DNA of 64,000 nt from Pipra filicauda (Eukaryota; Chordata; Aves; Passeriformes; Pipridae): NCBI RefSeq assembly GCF_003945595.2, contig NW_024104660.1:124001-188000 (forward strand), given 5' to 3'. The notes beneath the pieces were generated by a model. The model was not told the origin of the DNA. It saw only the letters and a program-made list of their open reading frames with translations, and did no database searches. Below are positions 11,468-22,875 of this stretch, piece by piece (positions within the stretch are counted from its first letter, which is position 1; every line of letters starts with the position of its first letter). Position numbers and translations under genes: made by a program.

Positions 11468-12838
11468 TAATTTAAAGAGCGGTGATAGTCCCTTCTATGT
11501 CTACAAAAAAAAATCTTTGAAGAGGAAGAGGTGTAATGTGATCACAGAGCACTCAGAAATGTATTCATTGCTCTGCTTTGTCTTTGTAAATCTTTCCAAT
11601 GTTCAGCAGGACAGCTGTGCTGTGGCTGCTAGCTATTAGGGCTGCACACTGCTTTTCAGATTTACAGCTGTGTGCTTGTCATTTCCAGATGCAGTTTTAC
11701 TAAGACAGTCACTCAGGAAACGTTGTGAGAAGCAGCAGGTTTCCAGTAAAACATGCCCATAAACACCACGGTTGCTGGCAAAATAAGACTTACACCCAGA
11801 TGCTTTAGGAGAAAAACAGTCTATTCTTTGTTCACTTTTACCCTGAGGGTTCAACTCAGATCCATAAATATGTACAATGGAGCAGCCCATCCAGCTCGGC
11901 TGGCCGACGGGACACGTAATTCCCTGTCTCAGATGCTTCTGCTATTTCTGTTGCATGGGTCTGTGCAAGGATTCTAGCTGGGGCAAATAATTCAGAAAGC
12001 TGTTTCAATCAAAACTCAAATCGTGTGGTTATTTTTGTTCTCAGTTCAGCCGTGGCTAGTTGAAAACTGGACTTCAGCTGAGAAACACAAGCATTCAATG
12101 CACAAAACTCCTGCTGTGTCTGAATTATCCCAACAATAACCATTTCCAGTTCCTCCTGACTCTGCAAGCAGATTGCAGCACAAAAATTGCAAAGATTTAA
12201 TTGGTACCTGACAAAGGATAAGCAAGGTGGGGACCACAGGCTGCTCAGGAACTGGACTTCTGTCGGAGGAAAGCTCTAACCAGATTTGGAGATTTCTGGG
12301 AGCAGCAGCTCTTCCTTATGTCATTGGGCTCCACATGCTTATTGGTATTTGCAGGGACATGGCAAAACTTTGGTTTGCCAGAATAGGACAGCAAATTTAC
12401 CAGTCCAAATTCACCAGTTGGGAAGGATCTTCTACAACTCCTATTTCTCTATATGCTTATTGCTTATATTAGTAAAACTCTAAATACCAGAGCCAGCCAG
12501 ACCTTGGGAACTTTTTGTTTTCTCTTCTTTTTCTTGCTGGGTCTCGTCTGTTCACTTATTTACATATTAAGAAAAATATAGTAAAGGATCATTCTCAGCT
12601 GAGATTTCCTATAACGTATGCTGCATTTTACAAATTAGAATTATAACTGTGACTGGTAACAAGGAATCACATGACAGTTTTTCCTCTCATTTGTTTTCTC
12701 CCAGCTTTTCTTCTTAAGTGAAAGAACTTCCTGAATCAGTTTCCACTTGAATGACAAGCAGCATCGGATGGAAGACTAGAAACTGTATGTATCACTGTTG
12801 ATGTTTGCCCCTGGTCAGAAGGGGAAGGGTATTTATCC
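11468..12838. other. Non-coding unique sequence
   Basis: No gene or repeat family recognised up to the LTR boundary. Short open frames (84 codons or fewer) overlap on both strands. Confidence 0.5.
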
Positions 12839-13014
12839 TGCTTAAACTCAGATTGGGCACCAGGTGCCCACTAAGGTGTGCTGTCACTCCCCTTCTCAGC
12901 TGGACAGGGGAGAAAAAATGCAACAAAAAGCTCCTGGGTTGAGATAAGAACAGGGAGAGATTGCTCACTAGTTACTGTCATGGACAAAGCAGACTCAGGG
13001 AAAAATTAATTGAA

Positions 13015-13020
13015 TTTATT
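13015..13020 (-). promoter_or_regulatory. Polyadenylation signal AATAAA of the LTR
   Basis: TTTATT on the plus strand is AATAAA on the minus strand, in the AT-rich block just before the 3' part of the LTR, where the R/U5 junction signal is expected. It is intact. Confidence 0.55.
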
Positions 13021-13025
13021 ACCAA

Positions 13026-13082
13026 TCAATAGAAATAACATCCAATAGAAATAATAGAAAATAATAGAAATAATAGAAAAAA
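13026..13082. repeat. AATAGAAAT-type microsatellite inside the LTR
   Basis: Repeated CAATAGAAATAA and AATAATAGAAA units fill this stretch next to the LTR polyadenylation signal. It looks like local expansion of the AT-rich segment after insertion. Confidence 0.8.
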
Positions 13083-13283
13083 CCTCCAAATCTTAAAACA
13101 CCTTCCCCCTAACCCTCTCTCCTTCTTGGCTTAACTTTACTCCCCATTTTCTCTGCCTCCTCCCCGGCAGTGATGAAGGGGTTGGGAATGGAGGTTTTGG
13201 TCCATTCATCACATGTTGTTCCTTCCACTGCTTCCTCCTGAGGGTGAGGACTCCTCACACTCTTTCCCTGCTCCAGAGTGGGG

Positions 13284-13625
13284 TCCATCCCATGGGAGAG
13301 AGTCCTCCATGAACTTCTCCAACAAGAGTCCATCCCATGGATGGAGTTCTTCACGAGCTGCTCCAGCTTGGGTCCCTTCCATGGGGTGCAGCCCTTTAGG
13401 AACAGACTGCTCCAGTGTGGGTCTTCCACAGGGTCACAAGTCCTGCCAGCAAACCTGATCCAGAGCGGTCACCCCAAAGGGTCACAGCCTCACTAGGGCA
13501 TCCCCCTGCTCCAGTGTGGGGTCTTCCATGGGTTGCAGGTGGCTCTCTGCTCTCCTGTGGACCTCCGTGGGCTGCAGGGGCTGCGTGGTCAGCTCCATGG
13601 GCTGCAAGGGAATCGCTGCTCCTCC
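13284..13625. repeat. Degenerate tandem array in the LTR body (about 45-bp units)
   Basis: Units can be marked by the recurring CC(A/T)(T/C)CC-ATGGG or CCA(C/T)-GGG core. Cores start near 13284, 13329, 13374, 13422, 13469, 13522, 13562 and 13592, so spacing is 45, 45, 48, 47 and then irregular. Most units also contain CTGCTCCAG-(T/C)-TGGG. On the minus strand, two broken reading frames (13109-13429 and 13396-13653) pass through the array and carry the repeat-coded THW/PTLEQ-like words. The array is a built-in part of this LTR family, not a separate satellite. Confidence 0.8.
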
Positions 13626-13924
13626 CACTCACCTCCTCCCACTCCTTCTGCACTGACCTGTGTGTCTGCAGGGTTTTTGCTCTCCCATAGCCTCACTTCT
13701 CTCTCCAGGTGCAGTTGTGCAGGTATTTTCCCCCTTCCTTAACACATTATCCCAGAGGTGCTGCTGCTATTGCCGAGAGGCTCAGCCTTGGACAGCAGCA
13801 AGTCTGCCTTGGAGCTGGCTGGAACTGGTTCCATTGGACTCAGGGGAAGCTTCTGGCACCCCCTCAGAGAAGCCACCCCTGTAGCTCCCCCATTCCCAAA
13901 ACCTTGCCATGCAAACCCAGTACA

Positions 13925-15213
13925 AACAGACCACTTTATCTTTCACTCTCATCTCTCTGATGGAGCAGGGCATTTATTTTTCTGGCAAGTGTTGTGTTTT
14001 CTTTTTGGCCTGTGTACCCCCTCTGTAGCATAGAAATCATTTCCTTATAGCTGTTTTTACAGTGCAGGGCAAAAGTTGATGTATTCATTACCAAGGCTCC
14101 CCAGGCATTTTTTTTGTGCAATTTATAGAGATATACTGAATGAAAGATATCTACTGCCAGCTTGTCAGCCTGAGCGTGGGACTGTGCAGTCCTTCTCAGC
14201 AAGTGTGTTGTCTTGTGACTCCTGCCTGCTCTCCAGTGGCTCTGGAAAAAAGCAAACAGGACTTGAGAGCCAAAACAATAGTGACAAATTGAAATGTAGA
14301 AGCGATACTTCAGAACATCTCCTGTCCTTGCTCACATGGTGCAGAATGATCTTTACCCCGTGAGATCCTGGCTCATTCTGTAAAATGTTTCATTTCAAAA
14401 GATGCACATGACAAAAAAACAGCTCTTTCTCTTTCCTGAGAATCTAATTAAAGTATAGAAGCTAGTACAAGCAACGTATCAATAATGCTCTAATGTACAA
14501 ATTTTGCACCAACTGCATGTTGACCAGATTGACACTTCTTGTAGCAGAAAAAAAAAGTATTTCCCTGAGGATTAAAAGAAAAAATATGTTGACATAAACT
14601 GCTTAGAATTGTGAGCTGAGAATGCTATTCCCAGCCAATGTCAGATTTTGTTCCTAAAGGATGACGAGCTTCATCGCAAATAAAATCTCTATTGCTTTAG
14701 TAGCTTTGTTTGTCATCTGGCTTCTTTCACTGTTTCTGCATGGAAATGTTCCCCTTATGAATGTTTTTATTTCTTTCACACTTTATTTTTTCAGGTGTGC
14801 CTTGAGATTGGCAAGACAGTGCATAAAATACCAAACTCTGGAAATTTCAAAATAAGATTTTTTGCAGTCTATAATAGAAAAATATTTCTTTATGCATTTT
14901 AATAAAACCTTATTTTTACTAATGAAGATTAATTTATAAATGAGGATTTCCTTCCTCATTTCTTTCTCTGTGTGTTTTGCCTTTTTTTCCACTGGACACA
15001 AGAGTGTCAGACTACCCAGGCTTCATTGCGTTTCCATCTCAATTTTAGGTTTCAATTTTCCTCTTTGTTTCTTTCCTTTTCTTTTTCTTTTCTCCTATTA
15101 GTAAATGCAAGTCTGAACCTGCAATTTCCTTAGAATATTTGTTTATTTTTTAATTTATTCAAGTTTTAATTCCTTTATATAACTTCGATTGCTATAAATG
15201 AAGAGATTTAGTC
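13925..15213. other. Non-coding sequence downstream of LTR; pyrimidine-rich tract
   Basis: No internal retroviral sequence is recognisable upstream (minus-strand sense) of the LTR. A pyrimidine tract at about 15055-15097 reads as an A/G-rich stretch on the minus strand and may be a degraded poly(A) tail of the segment at 15214-15399. On the minus strand AATAAA occurs at 15154-15159 and again at 15142-15147. Confidence 0.45.
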
Positions 15214-15399
15214 TCACTGTTTTTTGTCATGTCTCTTCTTGTGTTGCTGTTCAATGAGTACCCCAGCAAACACCATTCCTGCTGGCACCAGACCTGCAGG
15301 CATCTCTTGCTTTTTGTACCAACTTCTAATTTTGTCAAAGGTGGTGTGGTCTAGCACAGCTTTGGCAATGAGATCCTGCAGGGCTGTCCACAGAATCAG
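15214..15399 (-). pseudogene. Unassigned coding-like segment (61 codons plus stop), possible terminal exon or processed pseudogene end
   Basis: The minus-strand frame is open from 15399 to a TGA at 15216-15214 and reads like a real protein C-terminus: an amphipathic LQDLIAKAVLDH stretch, FDKIRSWYKKQ, a small-residue/hydrophobic MPAGLVPAGMVF stretch and a basic tail QQHKKRHDKKQ. Stop-to-AATAAA distance is 55 bases, typical for a short 3' UTR, and an A/G-rich tract follows. Immediately upstream in frame is a TAG (15402-15400). A CAGGTAAGAG donor-like site lies further upstream on the same strand, and a possible acceptor ends ...TTCATAG at 15400. I do not recognise the family. Alternatives are a chance frame or an old retroelement piece. 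Confidence 0.3.
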
Positions 15400-18300
15400 C
15401 TATGAACTGTGCTTTGGGTGTGCTCTTGTGTGCTCATGCAGCTACAGGGCCCCTCAGTTTCTCTTACCTGGCATGTTCAGCTTCAATACAATCAAACCAC
15501 ACCACGAGACACGTGCAAGGGAAAATAAAGAAATTAAATTCATTGAAAGAACTAATTAATGCAAATAAGAGGAAGGATTGCCTTCTTGCATTGAGCAAGA
15601 TGCTTTCTTCCATTAGCAGAGGCTGCATTCGGGTCACAATTAAAAAAAACAGTAATATAAATGTTTACTTTGAGTGAGTGGGAATAGTAAACAAAAGGTA
15701 TTAGTGGAGTTTCTCTGGAAGCACCTTTCAATTTAGATCCAGTTCTGAACTTCTGCATGTACTCTAGGGTTAGATGATACAGTGTCAACAGAATGTCTTT
15801 TGAATCATTAATTGATTAAAGGTGATTAACCAGTTACAGCTCAGGGAGAGAAAGCTGATTCTTTGCCTCTTGTATGCTGTTTTCATGGATTCTGTTGATT
15901 ACATCGTGCAGGCAGGCAAGGGTGAAGCACAGTGGTTAGGTCACCTTAATGAAGGCAAATAAAATGTGTTTTTAACAAAGAGGTGGAGAACATTTTTAAT
16001 TAGACATTTGTGAAACACTATTACTTTTTTATATGTTATTTTTATTGTGGTTGTTTTCCCAGGAACCTCCATTTAACAGAGGGATGTTTTATGTGGTATG
16101 TTCTGGCTTTGTGCATGGAGGCATAAGTTTGGTGGGTTTTTTTTAGGAGCAAGGAATATATATAACATATATAGTATTTATAACTGCTCTTTAGAGACAT
16201 CACCTTAGTTTTTGTCACTCAAAAATAATAGAAATAGTGAGCTTTTCATGTACACTATTTTTTATATACACTATATCCCAACATGACTTCTGGGGGATCT
16301 GTTTGGTTGTGCTTTGTAGTTTCATAGGTCTGGCACTCTGCAGTAAAAAGGTCTATAAAAATTCCTTTATCATTTTAATAGATGAACCTTTTTCATAGAA
16401 TAAAAGACTAAACAAAAAAGTCTGAACCAAAAAAGCCTCCAAGACAGTGGCAGTCTGCTGACTCCATGTATCCACTGCATTTTCAATGTAAATTACAAAA
16501 CTTTGGAATTTTTTAAAAGTTATGAAAATCTTTCACATCCTTGGTTTTTCTGCGTGAAATAACCTAGAGTAGAGTGAGAAAAAAAACCTGAAAGGACTAG
16601 GTCCCTGAAACTGCAGATAGCTGGCCTTCTGGAAGGAGCAAGTTTCTGAACAGGCTCCCTGAGGGTTTTGTGTGGATGAAAACAGAGGAATAAGAGATAA
16701 AGAAGGCAAGCACACAGATACCTCTGCTTTTGACATGATTTAATAAGAACAAACTCGTGTCTTAAATCTTGTACTTCATCAGAACTTTGTGTTTGGATGC
16801 TAGGAGGATGCCTGGATGAGACAGTTGGAATTTCTATTCCAGCTTCGAGTTGGATTTCTAACCCTTTTATTTCAAAGCAGAACTGCCATAGAGGAGCTAA
16901 TGCCCTTATTTAATATAATAACTCTGTGATTAATATATCCTGTCAGTGTGTGGGAAACCTGAATTCAATTTCCTCCTCTGCTTGAGGGATTTGAACTCCA
17001 GACCACACAAAGTGACCTGATCAGCCAGCTACTATATTCTGTGGGTGAAGAAGACTCTCTTCATACTTTCTAAGATGTCCAAGCAACATGCAAAGCCAAG
17101 TATTAAAGAGGTTAATTTCTCTGTTATCTGGTGATTAGTATTCAGAAAACACAGGGTGCTGAACCCAGTTTTCCTGTTCTGAGTAGTATCTCTATTAGGG
17201 TGCTGGGTATCAAAGGTGCCTGTTCTAGCCCTGTGCTTGTGGACTGTGAGCCAGCAGGTATTTTCTGAGAATATGTGTCTGAGATTTGAAGATCCAGCAA
17301 TGAATGTGTACCCAGCCACTGAATCCCAGAGGACCACACAAGTGTGTCAAGCTTCCCCCCGCTGCCTGAAAAATGTCCAGAAGCACAGCTTTAGGGAGCA
17401 GGACATCCTGAACATCCAAAAGGGAAATGAAACCGTGGGTGACAGTCAAGCAAGTCTGGAGGGTTGTAAATTTGGCATGGCACAGGAATCTGCCCACAAC
17501 TTTTTTATGGTTCAAGTCAAGAACCTCTCTTCCTTCAAAAACTGAAGCAAAGGATGAATTTTTTTATCAAGTTAGCTTGTTTGCAGGCCAATACAATGCT
17601 TGGCTGATTGCATTGGGTATGGTTGCCTACTATTCCAACTTGCTGTTATGCTGTTACATTTTATTGGTCGCTTAGTTATTTTCATTCTCAGTGCCACAAC
17701 AGCTCTGAAACCAATTGTGGACGTGTGTAGGTCAAGGGGAAGGAAAATTAAGGGTCATCTTAAGTTTATACAGTGGTGCTTTTTCATTTTCTATCAACCT
17801 AACTACATTTAGGCTCCCTGTCGGGTAAGCTTTTTTTCCCTTGTCTGTTATTTTCAAAGAAGAGAGTGCATATGACAGTCTGAGAATAGCACCAGCCTGA
17901 ACACAGATGGTAGGGATTACACCACACTGAGCCTTGACCTTCAAAAGCCTGCCGTTTCTTTTCAAGGTTTCTCTTCTTTGACAGGTGTACTGGCTTTTGT
18001 CAATTACTTTCATTAATGCCTTTTTTTCATTAAGATCAATTACCTGTGCTTTAGACAGTGTCTTAAAATTACAGCAAAGCAGGTTCCAAGTTGAAAAGCT
18101 GAAACTGTTTTCTGTATTTTTCCCCTTTCTGTTGCCCAAAAGTACTCCGAAGCACTTGAAGATTTAACTCATAATGGAGAAACATCACCCGGTTTCTACT
18201 CATTTCTATCAAGCACTCGGTCTATGAGATTCTGGCTGATGCATAAGGTAAAGACTAACCCATCTAATCACAGATCAGGTTTGCAGGGGACTGTATTTCA

Positions 18301-20518
18301 AAGATATTATTTTCTGAGATGCTAAATATTATTAAAATATTAAATATGGGAACAGAAGTTAAACACTGATCTTAGAATGGGGAAGGAAACTTTGCACAGG
18401 CCAAGATAGAGCCATTCCTGCAGTGTAATGATACCATCATGTAAACATCAAATGAAAATCAGCTGTTCCAGGCCAACAGCATTGAATTCAATGGTATTCA
18501 CTGGTACAGCTGAAAACAGGATTTAGTCTTTTCTTCGTTAGAGATACTGACAAGCAGGTAAGAAATTCAAGTGCTTGTTGGAAACCTCATGAATTGAACA
18601 ACCAGAGCCATGGCACTCTGCAGAACTGGGCTGCTGATGTAAGAACAGATTCTCTTGGGAGTTTGGTTTTTCTCTGCTGTTTTGGGGCTAGCTGAAAATG
18701 CCATAGATGGTTTTCCTTAGGATCATAGAGTGATTTCTGTGACTGTAAGAAATGTGGGAATCAGTAACCAGTCAACTAGAATATTGCATGTTTCTCCCAC
18801 TGTTCGGCATCTCACCAAAAAAGTCTGGTTTGAATTTATTTCCTATAGACATTCAAATTTCTCTGATAATAACCTATTTGTCCCAAACCTGAGACTATCT
18901 TTTCAGAATATACATAATAAGGAATAAGATCATAGCTGCCAGTTTATGACATTAAGGCAAAATGAGACTCTTCGTCCCCTCAGGTCTTTTATGGCATCCT
19001 TGCTCTCCGCAGCCAGAACGAGGGGCAGAAAGGCTGGGTCAGATTTGACCTGCCTGTGCAGTTTGCCCTCAATCACACAGGAGAGCATTGAATCTGCAAA
19101 AAGACTGCACATGTTGTGGCAGTGCAGTCCTCTTTCCCAAATGACTGGCAGTGGGTGATTTCTCAGGAGCAATAGAGACGAAGGGAAGAAGGATTGAACC
19201 ATTTTTCTGGCTCAGTGCCTCCTTTTACAGGGTGCTGCAACTGGAGAGACAATCTAGTCCCAAACCAAACCTTAAAAGGTGCTAACATACAGGACAGCCA
19301 GAGGGATAGAAACTCCTCATGGTACACAAGGGAGACAAGCAATTAATGCTCATTAATGTTAATAAGAGTTACTGTGTATATCCTCTGTTTCCTGGACCAA
19401 GCAAAAGAAAGTCTAAAACCATAATAAATCTGCCTCAAATTTGGTAATATTTATTCCAATTACATTATAATCACTAGAATAACATTGTGGTGCTGTAAAA
19501 CATGTTGAAATATAGTGTTACATCATCACTGCTATTTGTTACTATAATTTTATTCAATAAATTATGGTGCAATCCATGGTTTGGGATTAAAACAACAGCT
19601 TTAAGTCTGCAGAATGCTCTTGGTTCAGGACAGTAAGAGTTTTGATCTAAAATAAATAGATGATAAAAAAGCCACATGAGATTTGCTTTCATTTTAAAGA
19701 TTCGTTAAAAAAGGATTTATCATTATCACTAAATATAGGGGGAAAAAAATCAAAATCTGAAATGCTCCATAAATTACCTCCATTTTTACCACATAACTTA
19801 TAATTTAAAAGTTACTTAAGAAACAAATGGTACTAATTTCCCTTAAAAATCTCAATCACATAGAAAAATGAGCTATTCACTTTGAAAGCCACAAGCTACA
19901 CCTAAAAAATAAAAACAATTACAGAGTAGGGTTTTTTTCTTGTTTCAATACTGAAATGAAAATGATTTTCAGACTCCTGATGAGATTTTTCCGTCAGATT
20001 TCAGTAAATGTGAATTAGATCTCTCTTGAGCACTCTGCAGTGAACAATGGATGAGATAAGCCAAATATGTGCAGGATTCTGGTGTGGTTTTTGTTTGTTT
20101 GTTTGTCTGTTACATCTAATACATTCCAAAAATTAATGTATCTAAAAATAATTTGTTCAAGTGGAATCTTCCAAAAATTTAATACAGTACCAACAGTTAT
20201 CTGCAGGTTTAGAAGATGCTTTAGCAGTAACAAGAAATATTTATTTTAAACAAAAATATTTTGGAGATGGGGGGGATTATGTTAATTTCTTCTATACATA
20301 CCAACCCTTTGCAAAGGTGCTGGAACAAGTTGCAGATTAAAACCATGGGAATAATTTCATCAGTGAAGAGATGTATCTTAAGCTGCACAAAACCTAATTT
20401 GCATCCTTTCTTTACAGGACAACAACTACAGAAAGAGTCAGCCTTTATTTGTATGAGGTGCTTGCAGACACTCAGAAAAGCCTTACTGCTGGCTGTTTGG
20501 GTTAAAACATACAATAAG
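15400..20518. other. AT-rich non-coding DNA
   Basis: No gene or repeat family recognised. Frames at 17216-17545 (plus, 109 codons) and 17732-18139 (minus, 135 codons) have no recognisable domain and overlap other frames. The 18930-19202 region is locally GC-richer and open on both strands for 70-90 codons, again unassigned. An isolated ATCATAGAG near 18721 recalls a CR1 tail, but nothing adjacent supports it. Confidence 0.5.
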
Positions 20519-20810
20519 ATCGTGGAATTGTGGAATCAAAGAATTGTGGAATATCCTGAGTTGGAAGTGTACCACTGAGACCATCAAGTCCAACCTGTCC
20601 CTGCACAGGACACCCTAAAATCCACTACGTGCCTGAGAACATTGTATAAACATCCCTCAAACTCCAACAGCCTTAGTGCCATGACCACTTCTGTGGGGAG
20701 GCTTTTCCAGTGCTCAGTCACCTTCTGAATGAAAAACCTTTTCCTGATATCCAACCTAAGCCTTCCCTGACTCAGCTTCACGCTGTTTTCTCGAGTCTTG
20801 TCACTAATAA
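20519..20810 (-). mobile_element. CR1 LINE 3' end (C-terminus of ORF2 plus 3' tail), 5'-truncated
   Basis: The left end carries the CR1 tail in antisense: repeated GAATTGTGGAAT-like words at 20519-20553. It then runs into TTGGAAGTGTACCACTGAGACCATCAAGTCCAACC, the typical avian CR1 3' untranslated block (in pieces). On the minus strand a residual reading frame preserves the ORF2 C-terminal motif: SQGRLRLDIRKRFF, then VTEHWKSLPTEVV. The motif is that of CR1 reverse transcriptase ORF2 ends. The copy is truncated on the right at about 20810, as expected from target-primed reverse transcription stopping early. It is diverged and inactive. Confidence 0.9.
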
Positions 20811-22354
20811 ACTTGCAACATGCTTGACTAAAGTATGGAGTTAAAAGTGAAAAATTGTCACAATAAAGGGTCACACGGAACCAGAAATGACAAAAACATA
20901 CTAAAAAACCCAAACCCACTCTTGAAAACTCTGTCCTGCAGAGGGGAAGCAAGCCGATGCTCTTGGCCACAGGAGCACTGAGGAATGGGTCTGGGAAGAG
21001 ACATAAATCCAGCCTGGCTTCCTCCAGTGGCTCTAGTCACAAACATACTGCAGAATGCCCAGCTCCATGTGCCAGGCACAGGACTGAGCCACCTCCAGAT
21101 ACATCCCAGCCTCTCTGACTCTGCAGATGTGCCTTGTCAGCCTATCAGCCACATTTTCAAATTCTTTCCTCCCATCCAGCCTGCCTTGGAGATTGCCTTA
21201 AAGACTAGTGTGGGAATAGCAAAAGAGAGGTCCTGACATGGACTCTCATATTCATGGGTTATTGTTCCACTCAAGCTAGAAATTGCAGTAATACAATGAT
21301 ACAAATGAAAGATGGTTCCTTAATAAATGTTTAGTTTTTAGTCCACACTTCTTGTCAGTGAATTCTTTAGTACTAGTATAGGTGGTAAAAAATTATCTGA
21401 GATAGACAATCTTTCTGTTGCGGGCTTGTACTTATGAAATTATCTGCTTATTAATGATACTCTGTAGAATAAAACTCTATAGACATTAAAAACCCCGCAA
21501 AAAGACCAAAAGCTTTGTCTTTTGTCTAAATGATGTATAATCACACTCATCAGAAATATTATTATTCACTGCTGAAAGTGTACTTAATTTGAAAATGTGT
21601 TTCACATGCTGCCCTTTCCAAAAAAAATTTCATAATAGTTTTCAGCAAAATATTCTTTCTTTGTGATATATAGTTTCATTTTATTGAAAACCTGGGATTG
21701 TTTCTATTTTTTTTTTTTAAGAGAAACATTCTATATCATGAGTTAATATTTTATGATTCTGCTTTGAAATCACCTTTTTTCCTTGCTAATTTGACCTTAT
21801 ATTTAGAAAATCCCTTGGGCCTTTATTTATTGTCACTCTATGAAAAATATGGGAAAAAAAGGAAGACAGAACATACTTCAGTGGACTGTTTCCTTACTGC
21901 TAAGCCTGTGCTTAAGTTATGCTGAAATGGACCTAAGATTAATTCCAGCAGAAAAGTAAAAAATCGTGAATTACAAATGTGTAATAAATTATTTAATAAA
22001 TTATTTTGTTCATCAGATCATTCTTATTGAGATGAGCACAAGTATCTCTGAAAGGTACATTCTGCAAGAGTTTGTACGAGTAGAGTTTGCACAAGAGTTT
22101 AGAACTACCAGAGAGAAATGAACTCAAGTCCAAAATGGAAATTTATTGAAAACTTAGGTTTAGTTCATATTTATAAGCACTTAACAAGAATCTACAGATT
22201 TTAAGATCTGCCCAAGCATGTTATTGCTGTGAGAAACTATCCCAAAACTTGGTGAACACTCTGTTATTTAACTCATCGCTTTGTTCTTTAATTGGAAAGC
22301 TCTTAAACATACAATATGTCAAATTAAAATAAAATAATCTGTTATTTTTCATAT
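20811..22354. other. Non-coding unique sequence
   Basis: A T12 run lies at 21707-21718. Short open frames are unassigned. No repeat family recognised. Confidence 0.5.
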
Positions 22355-22600
22355 TAATAACATAATTATATTGTAGCATTATAAAATTGCTTTCAGTCTA
22401 ATTATGTCTAGGCAGAGATTACAGGTAATTAATATAACAAATAATTTTGACTACAACTAGCAATAATTGCTTTCTTGAAGAATTTTCTAAAACCTTTAAG
22501 CAATTTTGTTACTTCTACACACAGTATTGCAATAATTCTTTAACAGTTTGTAATTAATTACTTAAATAGGTAATTAATTGTTACATTGAATTGCATGTTT
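22355..22600. other. AT-rich block with clustered TAATTA-type motifs, candidate conserved non-coding element
   Basis: TAATTA or ATAATTAT-type words recur near 22372, 22399, 22426, 22551, 22555 and 22571, with CAATAATTGC and ATTAATAAC between them. TAATTA is the core of many homeodomain binding sites. The density is higher than in the surrounding DNA, but AT-rich sequence makes such words common, so function is inference only. Confidence 0.3.
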
Positions 22601-22624
22601 GAAACAGAACAAGAACATTTGCAG

Positions 22625-22875
22625 TCAGAACTGTTGGTGAGTGGCTCCTTTGGTCACTGGGTCTGGAGCCCCAGAGACTCAGCCAGGGCAAGAGCTCACA
22701 TTTGCTGTTCTGGGAACAGGGAACCCATCCCACACTGCTGCCCTGCCCCATCCCAGGGGCCACAGGAACCAGGGAGGGAGTGAGACTGAGTGTGAGGGGG
22801 TGTGTGCACAGCCATGCACTAAAGGGTGTTGGGCAGCTGTGAGCAGAAATGTCATTCCAAGGGAAAGGGTCCAAG
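22625..22875. other. GC-rich block, unassigned
   Basis: The block starts abruptly after the AT-rich stretch and contains CCCTGCCCCATCCC, CAGGGAGGGAG and GTGTGAGGGGGTGTG words. Overlapping short frames on both strands (65-99 codons) are best explained by composition. No CpG-island character and no recognisable transposon motif. Confidence 0.4.

Larger units (their letters stand above)
12839..13924 (-). mobile_element. Solo LTR of an avian endogenous retrovirus, near complete (about 1.09 kb)
   Basis: Read on the minus strand, it starts TGTACTGGGTTTGC at 13924, runs through GGCAAGG, a region of tandem units, an AATAAA-containing AT-rich block, a CAAAGC/GACAGTAAC-type block and a GGGGAGTGACAGC block, and ends about 12839 with ...TTTAAGCA. 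This matches, in block order, a long LTR type that I recognise from bird genomes. I do not commit to a family name. TG...CA termini are present, but flanks show no clear target-site duplication, and no polypurine tract or gag/pol/env lies alongside, so a solo LTR formed by LTR-LTR recombination is likely. The TATA region is degraded (plus-strand TTAACACATTATCCC at about 13738). Confidence 0.8.

Noticed and set aside
3219..13924. A full provirus bounded by the two LTR-related pieces
   Set aside because: The left piece is only a 5' LTR fragment of different divergence, and no gag, pol or env sequence was recognisable between them.
17732..18139. 135-codon minus-strand open frame
   Set aside because: No domain, no coding-like context, and length within chance expectation.
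18721..18745. ATCATAGAG word resembling a CR1 tail
   Set aside because: No CR1 3' untranslated block or ORF2 remnant follows in either direction.
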